From Proteus faecis (lineage in GTDB: Bacteria > Pseudomonadota > Gammaproteobacteria > Enterobacterales > Enterobacteriaceae): 64,000 nt of DNA. A program made the translations under genes and the position numbers. Position 1 is the first letter of the stretch; each line of letters starts with the position of its first letter. Positions 35,738 through 44,949 of the stretch are shown piece by piece. Below the pieces are notes generated by a model. The model made no database searches. It was not told the DNA's origin and was given only the letters and a program-made list of their open reading frames with translations. The stretch covers positions 434,001 through 498,000 of the forward strand of contig NZ_PENZ01000034.1 of assembly GCF_003144395.1 (NCBI RefSeq), in the 5' to 3' direction.

Positions 35738-36070
35738 TTAGGCAAATTTAATCATTACCATACCAACCAGTAATAATATAATCCCCCCCCATCCTTTATA
35801 ATTGAGTCTCTGATTAAATAAAATCCAACCAGCGGCGATAGTTGCAATAATTCCGAATGCTCCCCAAAGGGCATAAGCAACAGAAAGCTCTATCCCTTTA
35901 ACGGCCATAGCAAGTGCACTAAAGGCGCCTAATACACAAATCAATGATAATATTCCTAATCCCATACGGCTAAAGCCATTAGACATTTTTAAGAATATAT
36001 TTGCGACAATCTCAAGCACTACGGCTAGTATTAAGAACGCACCATGCCACCATTCAAATTGAGCTAACAT
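35738..36070 (-). CDS. mdtI: Spermidine exporter subunit MdtI (SMR family)
   Basis: A 110-residue protein with four transmembrane helices, nearly identical in layout to E. coli MdtI ([48 protein letters not shown]). It forms a heteromeric spermidine exporter with MdtJ, encoded two bases upstream. The codons for WGG near residue 95 form an eight-G run (minus strand; 35783-35790), where E. coli has Trp-Ile-Gly. Confidence 0.93.
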   Translation of the reverse strand: MLAQFEWWHGAFLILAVVLEIVANIFLKMSNGFSRMGLGILSLICVLGAFSALAMAVKGIELSVAYALWGAFGIIATIAAGWILFNQRLNYKGWGGIILLLVGMVMIKFA

Positions 36071-36072
36071 AA

Positions 36073-36513
36073 TTAAGCCTCCTTAATATTAGCAGGAATT
36101 GGCTTATTCGCTCCTTTTACAGCACTGGCAACGTGCTTAGCTTTACCGGCGATACTTTTTACCGAGGCAGTTGTTTTCTTAGCAACAGCCGATTTTTTAG
36201 TACCTGATTTGATAAGCGTGATCCCTGCAATCAACATTGCTAGGCCACCTAATTTTAGTGGTGAGAGTGATTCACCAAACCACAGAACGCTGAATGTCGT
36301 AATAATGACAATTCCAATACCTTCCCACAGTGCATATGCTACACCTAATGCCACTTTTTTAACGGCTATGGCTAAAAAGATATAGGAAGTGGCAATCATT
36401 AACCACATGACTATCATACCCGTGTAACCACCGCTTACACTGGCGTACTTCATTGATAAAGTACCGATAACCTCACAAACAATAGCTAATGCTAAAAATA
36501 TCCAATAAATCAT
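36073..36513 (-). CDS. mdtJ: Spermidine exporter subunit MdtJ (SMR family)
   Basis: A 146-residue, four-helix SMR protein with the family features [14 protein letters not shown] and [14 protein letters not shown]. It has a lysine- and alanine-rich C-terminal tail of about 40 residues, longer than and different from E. coli MdtJ. ATG 36513 (MIYWIFL) matches the E. coli start and has GAGATG six bases upstream; the ATG at 36534 is a less likely alternative. The upstream 570 bases have no other long gene but hold a short leader ORF and hairpins. Confidence 0.9.
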   Translation of the reverse strand: MIYWIFLALAIVCEVIGTLSMKYASVSGGYTGMIVMWLMIATSYIFLAIAVKKVALGVAYALWEGIGIVIITTFSVLWFGESLSPLKLGGLAMLIAGITLIKSGTKKSAVAKKTTASVKSIAGKAKHVASAVKGANKPIPANIKEA

Positions 36514-36595
36514 TTTTTCATCTCTCATACACATTCGAAATACGCCAAAACGTTTCTTGCGCAGAAGATAGAGAATATGTAGATAGTCTTTCTGG

Positions 36596-36647
36596 CGGCA
36601 ATAATAGCCGAACGTTAAGGCAACGTCGTTTCCTGATAACTCAGGAA
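36596..36647 (-). promoter_or_regulatory. Two hairpins between leader ORF and mdtJ
   Basis: TTCCTGA (36630-36636) pairs perfectly with TCAGGAA (36641-36647). CGGC (36596-36599) pairs with GCCG (36607-36610). Both lie on the mdtJ transcript after the leader ORF stop and may take part in leader-peptide control. Confidence 0.4.
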
Positions 36648-36663
36648 TTAAGATGAGAGGTTT

Positions 36664-36762
36664 CTATAATGCGCCACACCAGTAGTGTTCGCTGGATAAA
36701 ATAGCAGAAAGGAATAACTTATAGGTAGAACGTTTAACTTTGACGCTTTTGGCGCTAGTCAT
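36664..36762 (-). CDS. Putative leader peptide upstream of mdtJI
   Basis: A 32-codon ORF, ATG 36762 to TAG 36664, beginning MTSAKSVKVKRSTYK and ending SSEHYWCGAL. It ends 150 bases before mdtJ on the same strand. It is basic at the N terminus and aromatic near the C terminus, like regulatory nascent peptides. I recall a leader ORF called mdtU reported upstream of E. coli mdtJI and linked to polyamine control, but cannot compare the sequences here. Its ribosome site is weak (GAAAGAA at a long spacing). Confidence 0.45.
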   Translation of the reverse strand: MTSAKSVKVKRSTYKLFLSAILSSEHYWCGAL

Positions 36763-36844
36763 GATTATTTATTCTTTCATCGCACAGACCATCCGCACGA
36801 TATACTCCGAACCCTCATATAAGATGGTTAAATGTTACATGATA

Positions 36845-36873
36845 TTTCTATCATGCCAAATTATTTAAAGCAA
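36845..36873 (-). promoter_or_regulatory. Candidate sigma-70 promoter for the mdtJI transcript
   Basis: On the minus strand TTGCTT (36873-36868) and TAGAAA (36850-36845) are separated by 17 bases. It lies about 80 bases before the leader ORF. The match is moderate. Confidence 0.3.
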
Positions 36874-37030
36874 TCCTTTTGAAGAAAATTTTTTAGTTAA
36901 TTAGTTGGTTTTATTTAAGTTTTAGTTTCTAGTTAAAATTAGATTGCATAGTTAATCAACAGTTTTACGATCCTTCAGTAGTTTTATTCATCTAAATTGC
37001 TGGAATTATGCTTAAAGATATTTAAGTGAG

Positions 37031-37063
37031 ACAAAAACACCCAGCATAACTGGGTGTTTTTGT
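37031..37063 (-). terminator. Terminator of zwf
   Basis: ACAAAAACACCCAG (37031-37044) pairs perfectly with CTGGGTGTTTTTGT (37050-37063), giving a T-run on either strand. Confidence 0.88.
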
Positions 37064-37087
37064 TTTAGAATGGACAATCAAAATCAA

Positions 37088-38563
37088 TTATTCAATTTCA
37101 TTCCAAGAGCGACCATCACGCGTGATCATTGCAACAGATGCAACTGGTCCCCATGTTCCCGCTTGATATGGTTTAGGGAGCTCATTATCACATTCCCATG
37201 CATTGATAATTGAATCAACCCATTTCCATGCTTCTTCTACTTCATCACGACGCACAAACAACGCTTGAATACCACGCATGGCTTCTAACAGTAAGCGCTC
37301 GTAAGCATCCGCTAAATGCGTCTGGTTGAATGTTTCCGAGAAACTCAAGTCCAGCTTAGTTGTTTGTAAACGGTGTTTATGGTCGAGTCCAGGTGCTTTA
37401 TTTAGCACTTCGATGTCGATCCCTTCATCTGGCTGTAAACGTATAGTGAGCTTATTTTGTGGTAACTCTTGGTAAGTCTCGCTGAAAATATTCAGCGCAG
37501 GCTTTTTAAAATAAACCACAACTTCTGAACATTTACTTGGTAGACGCTTACCTGTTCTTAAATAGAAAGGAACACCAGCCCAACGCCAATTATCGATATC
37601 AGCACGAATTGCCACAAATGTTTCAGTATTGCTGGTTTTATTGGCCCCTTCTTCATCAAGATAACCGGGTACTTTTTTACCCTGTACAAAGCCACCTGTA
37701 TATTGTCCACGAACCGTTTTTTCGCGAATATTTGTGTTATCAATACGGCGCAATGAACGCAAAACTTTCACTTTTTCTTGACGAATACTGTCAGCAGTTA
37801 AATCAGCTGGCGGAGACATCGCAATCATAGTCAGGATTTGTAATAGGTGATTTTGCACCATATCACGCATTTGACCTGCTTGATCAAAATATCCCCAACG
37901 CCCTTCAATACCCACTTCTTCTGCAACTGTAATTTGGACATGATCAATCGTTTTATTGTCCCAGTTGTTAACAAAAAGGGAATTGGCAAAACGAAGAGCT
38001 AAAAGGTTTAATACCGTTTCTTTCCCTAAATAGTGGTCAATACGATAAATTTGGCTCTCTTTAAAGTATTTTGCCACACTATCATTAATAGAAACTGAAG
38101 AGGCTAAATCTGTCCCTAATGGTTTTTCCATTACGACACGGTTTGGCTCTTTATTTAATTTTGCATGACCTAATCCCTGACACATTGCACTAAAGGTACT
38201 AGGTGGCATCGCAAAATAGTAGATAGCTGGTAACTTATCTTGTTTTAGGTGTTTTGATAATTCAATAAAATGGTCTGTTTCATTGACATCAAGATTACAA
38301 AAATCGAGACGATCACTTAAACGTTGCCAAATTTCAGGATTAATTTCTTCTTTTAAAAAGGTTTTTAACGCTTCATGAGCGACATTTTTATATGCCTCAA
38401 CATCCCAATCAGCACGGCCGACACCAATAATACGAGAGTCAGGGTGAATATATCCTGCTTTTTCCAATTGATATAATGATGGAATGAGCTTACGGCGTGC
38501 CAGATCCCCTTTCGTACCGAAGATAACCAGATCACAGGCCTGAGCAGTCGATATCGCTGCCAT
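37088..38563 (-). CDS. zwf: Glucose-6-phosphate 1-dehydrogenase
   Basis: A 491-residue enzyme, the E. coli length, catalysing the first NADP-linked step of the oxidative pentose phosphate pathway. The coenzyme motif is FGTKGDLARRKL near residue 15 and the active-site signature RIDHYLGKE. ATG 38563 (MAAISTAQACDLVIFG) is chosen because AGGAGA lies about seven bases upstream and it aligns with E. coli; the ATG at 38578 adds five residues. It is divergent from hexR, with two HexR-type sites between. Confidence 0.97.
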   Translation of the reverse strand: MAAISTAQACDLVIFGTKGDLARRKLIPSLYQLEKAGYIHPDSRIIGVGRADWDVEAYKNVAHEALKTFLKEEINPEIWQRLSDRLDFCNLDVNETDHFIELSKHLKQDKLPAIYYFAMPPSTFSAMCQGLGHAKLNKEPNRVVMEKPLGTDLASSVSINDSVAKYFKESQIYRIDHYLGKETVLNLLALRFANSLFVNNWDNKTIDHVQITVAEEVGIEGRWGYFDQAGQMRDMVQNHLLQILTMIAMSPPADLTADSIRQEKVKVLRSLRRIDNTNIREKTVRGQYTGGFVQGKKVPGYLDEEGANKTSNTETFVAIRADIDNWRWAGVPFYLRTGKRLPSKCSEVVVYFKKPALNIFSETYQELPQNKLTIRLQPDEGIDIEVLNKAPGLDHKHRLQTTKLDLSFSETFNQTHLADAYERLLLEAMRGIQALFVRRDEVEEAWKWVDSIINAWECDNELPKPYQAGTWGPVASVAMITRDGRSWNEIE

Positions 38564-38588
38564 AGAACGTCTCCTCATGATGAGATTT

Positions 38589-38603
38589 TGTAATTTTGTT
38601 ACA
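38589..38603. promoter_or_regulatory. HexR operator-like site 1 (zwf side)
   Basis: TGTAATTTTGTTACA matches the HexR palindrome (TGTARTnnnAYTACA type) with one central deviation. It lies 26 bases upstream of the zwf start codon. Confidence 0.75.
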
Positions 38604-38723
38604 GAACTTTGTATTAATGTACTCTTTTGAATGTATTCAGTAAATACACTTGCACATTTTACTCTTTAACTTAGCACACATATTGTGGCACTTCATTTTA
38701 TGACCCGTGTTTTTATCTTTTCT

Positions 38724-38738
38724 TGTAACTTTACTACA
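38724..38738. promoter_or_regulatory. HexR operator-like site 2
   Basis: TGTAACTTTACTACA keeps the TGTA and TACA ends of the HexR palindrome. It lies in the middle of the zwf-hexR intergenic region (38564-38915), which otherwise holds no gene. Confidence 0.6.
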
Positions 38739-38915
38739 GTTTTGTTTCTTGTTTTCAGCTTTGAAAGTTAGACACACGTCATACTTTAACGAAAAAAGCC
38801 CAGCTTACCGATGGTTTACACTGCAAGCCTTGTTCTTTGCGTAGTATATTTTCATAAAACCGTTATAGATTTCTCCTTTTATTGAAATTGGTAAAGCCAA
38901 GGATCTGTATATTTA

Positions 38916-39758
38916 ATGAATATATTGGAAAGGGTTCAGTCGAATCTGGACATCTTGAGTAAATCAGAAAAAAAAGTCGCAGAGGCTGTTTTAACTGCAC
39001 CACAAACAGTTATCCATTCAAGTATTGCCTTAATGGCTAAAACCGCTGATGTCAGTGAGCCAACTGTTAATCGATTTTGCCGACGAATGGCAACAAAAGG
39101 ATTTCCTGATTTCAAATTACAATTAGCACAAAGCATTGCCAACGGTACGCCTTATGTAAATCGTAATATTGATGATTCTGATACGGTCTCTTCTTATACC
39201 AATAAAATTTTTGAATCCGCAATGGCGGGACTTGAAAACGTTAAAAACAATATTGATATCGCCGCTATCAATCGTGCCGTTGATATTTTGACGCAAGCTA
39301 AAAAAATTTCTTTTTTTGGTTTAGGTGCATCAGCAGCCGTTGCTCACGATGCCATGAATAAGTTTTCTCGTTTTAATATTCCTATCACTTATTTTGATGA
39401 CATTGTTATGCAACGAATGAGTTGCATAAACAGTACTGATGGAGATGTGGTCGTTATTATTTCACATACCGGTCGTACTAAAAATTTAGTTGAAATTGCC
39501 AAAATCGCACGGGAAAACGATGCGGCTGTTATTGCCATTACAACTCCGGGCTCTCTTTTAGCCTCTGAAGCGACCCTTCCCATCTTGCTTGATGTACCAG
39601 AAGATACTGATATCTACATGCCAATGATCTCCCGCCTTGCCCAACTGACTATTATTGATGTTCTCGCAACAGGATTTATTTTACGCCGAGGACCAAAATT
39701 CAGAGATAACTTGAAGCGCGTCAAAGAAGCTTTACGTGATTCACGGTTTGATAAATAA
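38916..39758 (+). CDS. hexR: HexR, RpiR-family carbon-metabolism regulator
   Basis: A 280-residue regulator. The N-terminal RpiR helix-turn-helix includes VSEPTVNRFCRRMATKGFPDFK (about residues 48-70). The C-terminal SIS sugar-phosphate-binding domain (about 125-250) has KISFFGLGASAAVAHDAMNKF and VVVIISHTGRTKNLVEIA. HexR represses zwf and other Entner-Doudoroff or glycolytic genes and is relieved by 2-keto-3-deoxy-6-phosphogluconate. Its position between zwf and pykA is as in E. coli. Confidence 0.94.
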   Translation: MNILERVQSNLDILSKSEKKVAEAVLTAPQTVIHSSIALMAKTADVSEPTVNRFCRRMATKGFPDFKLQLAQSIANGTPYVNRNIDDSDTVSSYTNKIFESAMAGLENVKNNIDIAAINRAVDILTQAKKISFFGLGASAAVAHDAMNKFSRFNIPITYFDDIVMQRMSCINSTDGDVVVIISHTGRTKNLVEIAKIARENDAAVIAITTPGSLLASEATLPILLDVPEDTDIYMPMISRLAQLTIIDVLATGFILRRGPKFRDNLKRVKEALRDSRFDK

Positions 39759-39915
39759 CCGTTTTTAATTATTCTGTTAGTATTGTCACACTTCAAATTG
39801 TGCCCCTGACTAGATAAGTTTTTGAAAAATGGTAGCATATCTGCGAGCTAACTCTCGTATATAATGAAAACAGCTGTATATGTTGCAATTAGCTTGAAGC
39901 GTTTCACTTAACATA

Positions 39916-39951
39916 TTGGGTAAAACACAGTCTTATTTCTGTTTTATCCAA
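39916..39951 (+). promoter_or_regulatory. Hairpin in the pykA 5' region
   Basis: TTGGGTAAAAC (39916-39926) pairs with GTTTTATCCAA (39941-39951), 11 bp with one G-U pair. It ends 38 bases before the pykA start codon. There is no T-run, so it is not a terminator. Confidence 0.5.
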
Positions 39952-39989
39952 TTGCCAACACCTTTCGTTCAAGGTCAACGGAGTAATAC

Positions 39990-41432
39990 ATGTCCAGACG
40001 GCTCAGAAGAACAAAAATTGTTACCACCTTAGGCCCAGCAACAGATCGTGATAATAACTTAGAAAAAATTATTATTGCTGGCGCAAATGTTGTTCGATTA
40101 AATTTCTCTCATGGTTCTGCAGAAGATCATCTTGCTCGCGCAAATCGTACACGTGAAATTGCAGCAAGATTAGGTCGCCATGTTGCTATTCTCGGTGATT
40201 TACAAGGCCCTAAAATCCGTGTATCTACCTTTAAAGATGGAAAAGTTTTCCTGAATGTCGGTGATAAATTCTTACTTGATGCAGCGCTCGAAAAAGGCGA
40301 AGGTAATCAAAATCAAGTAGGTATTGATTATAAAGGCTTACCAGCCGATGTAGTTCCAGGCGATATTTTACTTCTTGATGATGGTCGAGTTCAGTTAAAA
40401 GTCCTCAAAGTAGATGGTTTAAAAGTCTTTACTGAAGTGACTGTTGGTGGCCCTTTATCTAATAATAAAGGTATTAATAAGCTCGGTGGAGGCCTCTCTG
40501 CTGATGCATTAACAGAAAAAGATAAGCAAGATATTATCACTGCTGCAAAAATTGGTGTTGATTACCTTGCTGTTTCATTCCCAAGAACGGGCGAAGATCT
40601 TAACCTTGCTCGCCGTTTAGCTCGTGATGCTGGCTGTGAGTGCCAAATAGTGTCAAAAGTAGAACGAGCTGAAGCAGTTGCTAATGATGAAATCATTGAT
40701 GAAATCATTCTTGCTTCAGATGTAGTTATGGTTGCTCGTGGCGATTTAGGCGTTGAAATTGGTGATCCTGAGCTGGTTGGCGTACAGAAAAAACTAATTC
40801 GTCGTGCTCGTCAGCTTAATCGTGTCGTTATCACTGCCACTCAAATGATGGAGTCAATGATAACAAATCCAATGCCAACTCGTGCCGAAGTAATGGACGT
40901 TGCTAACGCCGTATTAGATGGTACTGATGCCGTTATGCTTTCAGCAGAAACCGCCGCAGGACAATATCCAGCAGAAACAGTCGCTTCAATGGCTCAAGTC
41001 TGTTTAGGTGCTGAAAAAATGCCAGCTGCCAATGTTTCTAAGCACCGTTTAGATATGGTGTTTGATTCAGTGGAAGAAGCCATTGCGATGTCTACAATGT
41101 ATGCAGCTAATCATATGAAAGGCGTTAATGCGATTATTGCAATGACTGAGTCAGGTCGTACTGCTCGCATGATGTCTCGTATCAGTACAGGTTTACCCAT
41201 TTTCTCAATGTCTCGTCATGAGAAAACATTGAATCAAACCGCACTCTATCGTGGCGTGACACCTGTTTATTGCAGTACACACACAGATGGAATTGCCGCT
41301 GCTAATGAAGCAATTGGTCGTTTACGTGATAAAGGTTTCTTAGTTTCTGGTGATTTAGTGTTAGTCACTCAGGGTGACCAAATGGGTACAATCGGTAGCA
41401 CCAATACATGCCGTATTCTGACTGTTGAATAA
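39990..41432 (+). CDS. pykA: Pyruvate kinase II
   Basis: A 480-residue glycolytic enzyme converting phosphoenolpyruvate and ADP to pyruvate and ATP. It has [30 protein letters not shown] at the N terminus, the mobile B domain at about residues 75-170, the active-site stretch [13 protein letters not shown] and the TAT-QMMESM region. The start has ACGGAG upstream. The hexR-pykA-lpxM order identifies it as pykA rather than pykF. Confidence 0.96.
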   Translation: MSRRLRRTKIVTTLGPATDRDNNLEKIIIAGANVVRLNFSHGSAEDHLARANRTREIAARLGRHVAILGDLQGPKIRVSTFKDGKVFLNVGDKFLLDAALEKGEGNQNQVGIDYKGLPADVVPGDILLLDDGRVQLKVLKVDGLKVFTEVTVGGPLSNNKGINKLGGGLSADALTEKDKQDIITAAKIGVDYLAVSFPRTGEDLNLARRLARDAGCECQIVSKVERAEAVANDEIIDEIILASDVVMVARGDLGVEIGDPELVGVQKKLIRRARQLNRVVITATQMMESMITNPMPTRAEVMDVANAVLDGTDAVMLSAETAAGQYPAETVASMAQVCLGAEKMPAANVSKHRLDMVFDSVEEAIAMSTMYAANHMKGVNAIIAMTESGRTARMMSRISTGLPIFSMSRHEKTLNQTALYRGVTPVYCSTHTDGIAAANEAIGRLRDKGFLVSGDLVLVTQGDQMGTIGSTNTCRILTVE

Positions 41433-41456
41433 CACAGAACTCTAAATCGTAATAAC

Positions 41457-41488
41457 AAAACGGGCTCTTTATTAAGAGCCCGTTTTTT
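41457..41488. terminator. Terminator between pykA and lpxM
   Basis: AAAACGGGCTCTT (41457-41469) pairs perfectly with AAGAGCCCGTTTT (41474-41486) around TATT. The genes are convergent and the A/T flanks suit both strands. Confidence 0.88.
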
Positions 41489-41512
41489 ATCTGTTTATTT
41501 TTCGTACATGAA

Positions 41513-42487
41513 TTAGTCCAAGATATTCTCACGAGCGTAAGGCTCTATTTCGCCCTCTTTACGTGTCTTCAGCAATTTTAAGATCCACGTATATTGCTCT
41601 GGCGTTGGTGTCACAAGTGCTTCTAACTCTTCATTCATTCTACGAGCAATATAGGCATCATCTTTATCTTCAATATCATCCATGGGCTCACGAACAATAA
41701 TACTCAGCTGATGTGTTTTATGACAATATACGGGGAACAATGGTACGATAGCCGCTCGGCATACTTTCATTAATCGCCCAATTGCGGGTAATGTCGCTTT
41801 ATAGGTACCGAAAAAATCTACAAATTGGCTATGCTCTGCGCCATGATCTTGATCTGGCAGATAATAGCCCCAGTACCCCTGTCGCACGGAAGAAATAAAA
41901 GGCTTAATGCCTGCTTCGCGTGAATGTAATCGACCATCAAAATGATGACGTGCTTTATTCCATAAATAATCAGCAACAGGATCTTTTTGGTGGTGAAACA
42001 TCGCTGCCATTTTCTGGCCTGTTGATGCTAATAACATTGCAGGGATATCAACTGCCCAGCCATGAGGCACCATAAAAATAACATTACGGCCTTGCTCTTT
42101 AAAACGCTCAATGATTTCTAGCCCCTGCCAAGATGTACGTTTTAATATACGTTCAGGGCCTCTTAAGCAAAGCTCTGCCAACATCACAAAAGATTGGGGC
42201 GCAGTTTCAAACATGCTGTCGAGAACATTTTCACGTTGCGTTTTATTCCATGTTGGAAAACAGTATCTCAAGTTGATATCTGCACGGCGTCTTGCGCTTT
42301 TCGCTTTACGTCCAACAAAACGACCAATAGCAGCAAGAAATGGATCACGCCACTTTACTGGCATATAAGCTAATACACTTAATACACCTGCACCTAACCA
42401 TGTTCCCCAATGACGAGGATGTAAATAGGCACAGTGAAAAGTGGGTACATAACCCGCTTTGCTATCTGTATCTTTTTCTTTATTCAT
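41513..42487 (-). CDS. lpxM: Lipid A biosynthesis myristoyltransferase
   Basis: A 324-residue inner-membrane late acyltransferase (E. coli 323) adding the last acyl chain to Kdo2-lipid A. The catalytic H-x4-D motif is in PHGWAVDIPAM. LPDQDHGAEHSQFVDFFGTYKATLPAIGRL is nearly identical to E. coli. ATG 42487 (MNKEKDTDSK) is chosen because GAGAG lies eight bases upstream and the length fits; the ORF runs on to 42556 but that part covers the mepM terminator. Confidence 0.94.
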   Translation of the reverse strand: MNKEKDTDSKAGYVPTFHCAYLHPRHWGTWLGAGVLSVLAYMPVKWRDPFLAAIGRFVGRKAKSARRRADINLRYCFPTWNKTQRENVLDSMFETAPQSFVMLAELCLRGPERILKRTSWQGLEIIERFKEQGRNVIFMVPHGWAVDIPAMLLASTGQKMAAMFHHQKDPVADYLWNKARHHFDGRLHSREAGIKPFISSVRQGYWGYYLPDQDHGAEHSQFVDFFGTYKATLPAIGRLMKVCRAAIVPLFPVYCHKTHQLSIIVREPMDDIEDKDDAYIARRMNEELEALVTPTPEQYTWILKLLKTRKEGEIEPYARENILD

Positions 42488-42540
42488 CAGATAACTCTCT
42501 GAATTGATATCCCAAATAGGCGTAAAAAACATTAAAACAA

Positions 42541-42568
42541 AAACGGATGATATCAATCATCCGCTTTT
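42541..42568 (-). terminator. Terminator of mepM
   Basis: CGGATGA (42544-42550) pairs with TCATCCG (42557-42563). On the minus strand it is followed by TTTTTGTTTT. Confidence 0.8.
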
Positions 42569-42592
42569 ATGTCTTTAAAATCGTGTTTATTG

Positions 42593-43918
42593 TCAATCGG
42601 CTAGCACTAACTGAGGTTTAATCTCTTTTACTTTAGCAAGATATTCTTGTTTATCTTTACCTGTTAAACCATCAGCTCGAGGCAAAGTTGCCGTAAGTGG
42701 ATTGACTGCTTGTTGGTTGATCCACAGCTCATAGTGCAAATGAGGCCCTGTAGAACGACCGGTATTCCCTGATAAGGCAATTCTATCCCCACGTTTAACT
42801 CGTTGTCCTGGTTTTACAAGTAACTGACGTAAGTGCATATAACGTGTGGTGTATTGGCTACCATGACGAATAGCGATAAAGTTACCCGCAGCACCACTAT
42901 ATTTTGCCACAATAACTTCACCATCCCCTGTTGCTAGTACAGGTGTTCCTACTGGCATAGCAAAGTCGACACCTTTATGAGCAGCTAAACGCCCCGTAAC
43001 AGGATTAATACGACGAGGATTAAATTGAGAGGAAACTCTAAACTGCTTCACTGTTGGGAATCGCATAAATCCACGTTCTAACCCACCAGCTTGGCTATCA
43101 TAAAAACGACCATCTTCAGCAAGGAAAGCATAGTAATCTTTGCCTGCGCTGCGTAAACGCACACCAATAAGTTCACTTTGCTCTGTACGGCCATCAAGCA
43201 CTTCACGAGAAAAAAGTGCAGCAAATTGATCGCCACTTTGTAGTTTTTTAAAGTCTACTTGCCATTGCAATGCTTTAGTCACTGCACGTGCTTCTGAATT
43301 AGTTAAACCTGCATTTGTTGCGCTAACAGAAAAACTACCACGAATAACACCAGTGGTAACGCTGTTTTTCCACTCACCTTTTTGAAACTCTTTTGTCTCT
43401 TTGAAGCCCGTTTCAGTGCGAGTATAAACACGTGTTTCGCGACGAGAAATCCCCCAACTTAACTCTTTTAGCAACCCATTATCATCAAGCTCCCAGCTAA
43501 TAGATTGCCCGATTTTAAGGTTTCTAAGATCTTTATTTTGATTAGAAATAGTTGCGATATCAGAAGAATCAATACCAAACTGAGTTAATATTGAACTTAG
43601 TGAATCACCACTAGAGACAATATAAGTATGAGGAACTTGTGCAACTGCAGTGCTTGTATCTGTACCATCTTCCGCACCGACTAACCCTTCATCAGTAAGC
43701 TGATCACTACTGTCAGTGATAATGTCATCTGTATTTTCACTTTGTACTGCTGAAGGCATTTGAATGCTGACAGGAACTTCTCGGCTTTGCTCATTTTGAA
43801 GAACCACTGGTCGCCAAATTGCGACGGCCAGTGTTGCTGCAGTTAACGAACCAAGCATTATCTTATGTGGGAGTGGTAAACTTAAATATACCTGTGCAAT
43901 GGATTTCTTCTGCTGCAC
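42593..43918 (-). CDS. mepM: Murein DD-endopeptidase MepM
   Basis: A 441-residue cell-wall hydrolase that cleaves D-Ala-mDAP cross-links for envelope growth. It has one N-terminal membrane anchor (about residues 18-38), a LysM domain (YIVSSGDSLSSILTQFG) and an M23 peptidase domain with zinc ligands in HKGVDFAMP and HLHYELW. It starts 12 bases after the znuA stop, so it is probably on the Zur-controlled znuA transcript; the mepM product is itself a zinc enzyme. Confidence 0.95.
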   Translation of the reverse strand: MQQKKSIAQVYLSLPLPHKIMLGSLTAATLAVAIWRPVVLQNEQSREVPVSIQMPSAVQSENTDDIITDSSDQLTDEGLVGAEDGTDTSTAVAQVPHTYIVSSGDSLSSILTQFGIDSSDIATISNQNKDLRNLKIGQSISWELDDNGLLKELSWGISRRETRVYTRTETGFKETKEFQKGEWKNSVTTGVIRGSFSVSATNAGLTNSEARAVTKALQWQVDFKKLQSGDQFAALFSREVLDGRTEQSELIGVRLRSAGKDYYAFLAEDGRFYDSQAGGLERGFMRFPTVKQFRVSSQFNPRRINPVTGRLAAHKGVDFAMPVGTPVLATGDGEVIVAKYSGAAGNFIAIRHGSQYTTRYMHLRQLLVKPGQRVKRGDRIALSGNTGRSTGPHLHYELWINQQAVNPLTATLPRADGLTGKDKQEYLAKVKEIKPQLVLAD

Positions 43919-43930
43919 GTTCTTAATTCC

Positions 43931-44875
43931 TTATTGTGTTTCATTCAGGCAGCTCGCATATTGGTTAGCTAGTTGGGTAAGGAATTTTATATAGCTCTCT
44001 TGAGTCAGAGCAATCCCACTTCCTAGGGGGTCTAATACACCCATTTTAACCCCAGTGCCTTTCGCCACTGTTTCTATTACCGTCGGCCTAAATTGTGGCT
44101 CAGCAAAAATGCAGGTTGCTTTTTGCTCAACCAACTGTGTTCGTATTTGATGTAATTTCTGTGCACCCGGCTGTATTTCAGGGTTGATAGTAAAATGACC
44201 TAACGGCTTTAAATTATAATGTTTTTCGAAGTAGCCATAAGCATCATGAAAGACAAAATAACCCTTATTTTTCACAGGCGACAGAATATTAACAAGATTT
44301 CTATCAGTTTGCTTGAGTTGTTCGCTGAATTTACCTAGGTTTACGTCCAGAAGTTCTTTTTTATCTGGATAGAGTGTAATTAACCTTTCGTGGATCTGTT
44401 TTGCAGACGACAACGCAATTTCTGGTGATAACCAGATGTGCATATTATAATCACCGTGAGAATGATGTTCGTGATTTTCCTCATGTTTATGCACATTGTC
44501 ACCATCATCTTTCAATAAAAGCGACTTTATTTCGTTAGTTTCCGCTAAAGCCAACTTATGATTGTCAGTAAGTCTGTTTAATGGCTTATCTAAAAACACT
44601 TCCATATCTGGTCCTACCCATACCATCAGGTCTGCGGAGGTGATTTTTTTCAAATCAGAAGGTTTTAATGCATAATCGTGTGGAGAGGCTCCATCTGGCA
44701 ATAAAACTTCTGTTGGTGTTACCCCATCAGCGATAGCTGCCGCAATAAATCCTAATGGTCTAATGGAAACGACCACATCAGCCTGCGCTGAAGCACTAAA
44801 TGAGCTTATCATCGCTGTCATTAAAAATGATTTCAATAAAAAACGATGCGCAAATTTGTTGTTTTTATGTAACAT
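43931..44875 (-). CDS. znuA: High-affinity zinc-binding periplasmic protein ZnuA
   Basis: A 314-residue periplasmic zinc receptor with a signal peptide ending near ASAQA. Ligand histidines lie in [20 protein letters not shown] and [13 protein letters not shown]. The flexible acidic, histidine-rich loop is [14 protein letters not shown]. It delivers Zn to ZnuBC. It is divergent from znuC across a 74-base gap with a strong Zur box. Confidence 0.95.
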   Translation of the reverse strand: MLHKNNKFAHRFLLKSFLMTAMISSFSASAQADVVVSIRPLGFIAAAIADGVTPTEVLLPDGASPHDYALKPSDLKKITSADLMVWVGPDMEVFLDKPLNRLTDNHKLALAETNEIKSLLLKDDGDNVHKHEENHEHHSHGDYNMHIWLSPEIALSSAKQIHERLITLYPDKKELLDVNLGKFSEQLKQTDRNLVNILSPVKNKGYFVFHDAYGYFEKHYNLKPLGHFTINPEIQPGAQKLHQIRTQLVEQKATCIFAEPQFRPTVIETVAKGTGVKMGVLDPLGSGIALTQESYIKFLTQLANQYASCLNETQ

Positions 44876-44902
44876 AGGAAGAATTCTCGTGAATCATCAT
44901 TG

Positions 44903-44925
44903 GAAATGTTATATTATAACGTTTC
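44903..44925. promoter_or_regulatory. Zur box between znuA and znuCB
   Basis: A 23-bp near-perfect palindrome, GAAATGTTATA followed by T and TATAACGTTTC. It agrees with the enterobacterial Zur consensus at all but one position. Zn-Zur would repress both divergent transcripts. Confidence 0.9.
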
Positions 44926-44949
44926 AATGATTCTGCAAGTGCTAATTTT

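Noticed and set aside
36775-36786. Three-codon ORF ATG-AAA-GAA-TAA upstream of the mdtJ leader ORF
   Set aside because: Too short to distinguish from chance; it may instead be part of the ribosome site of the longer leader ORF.
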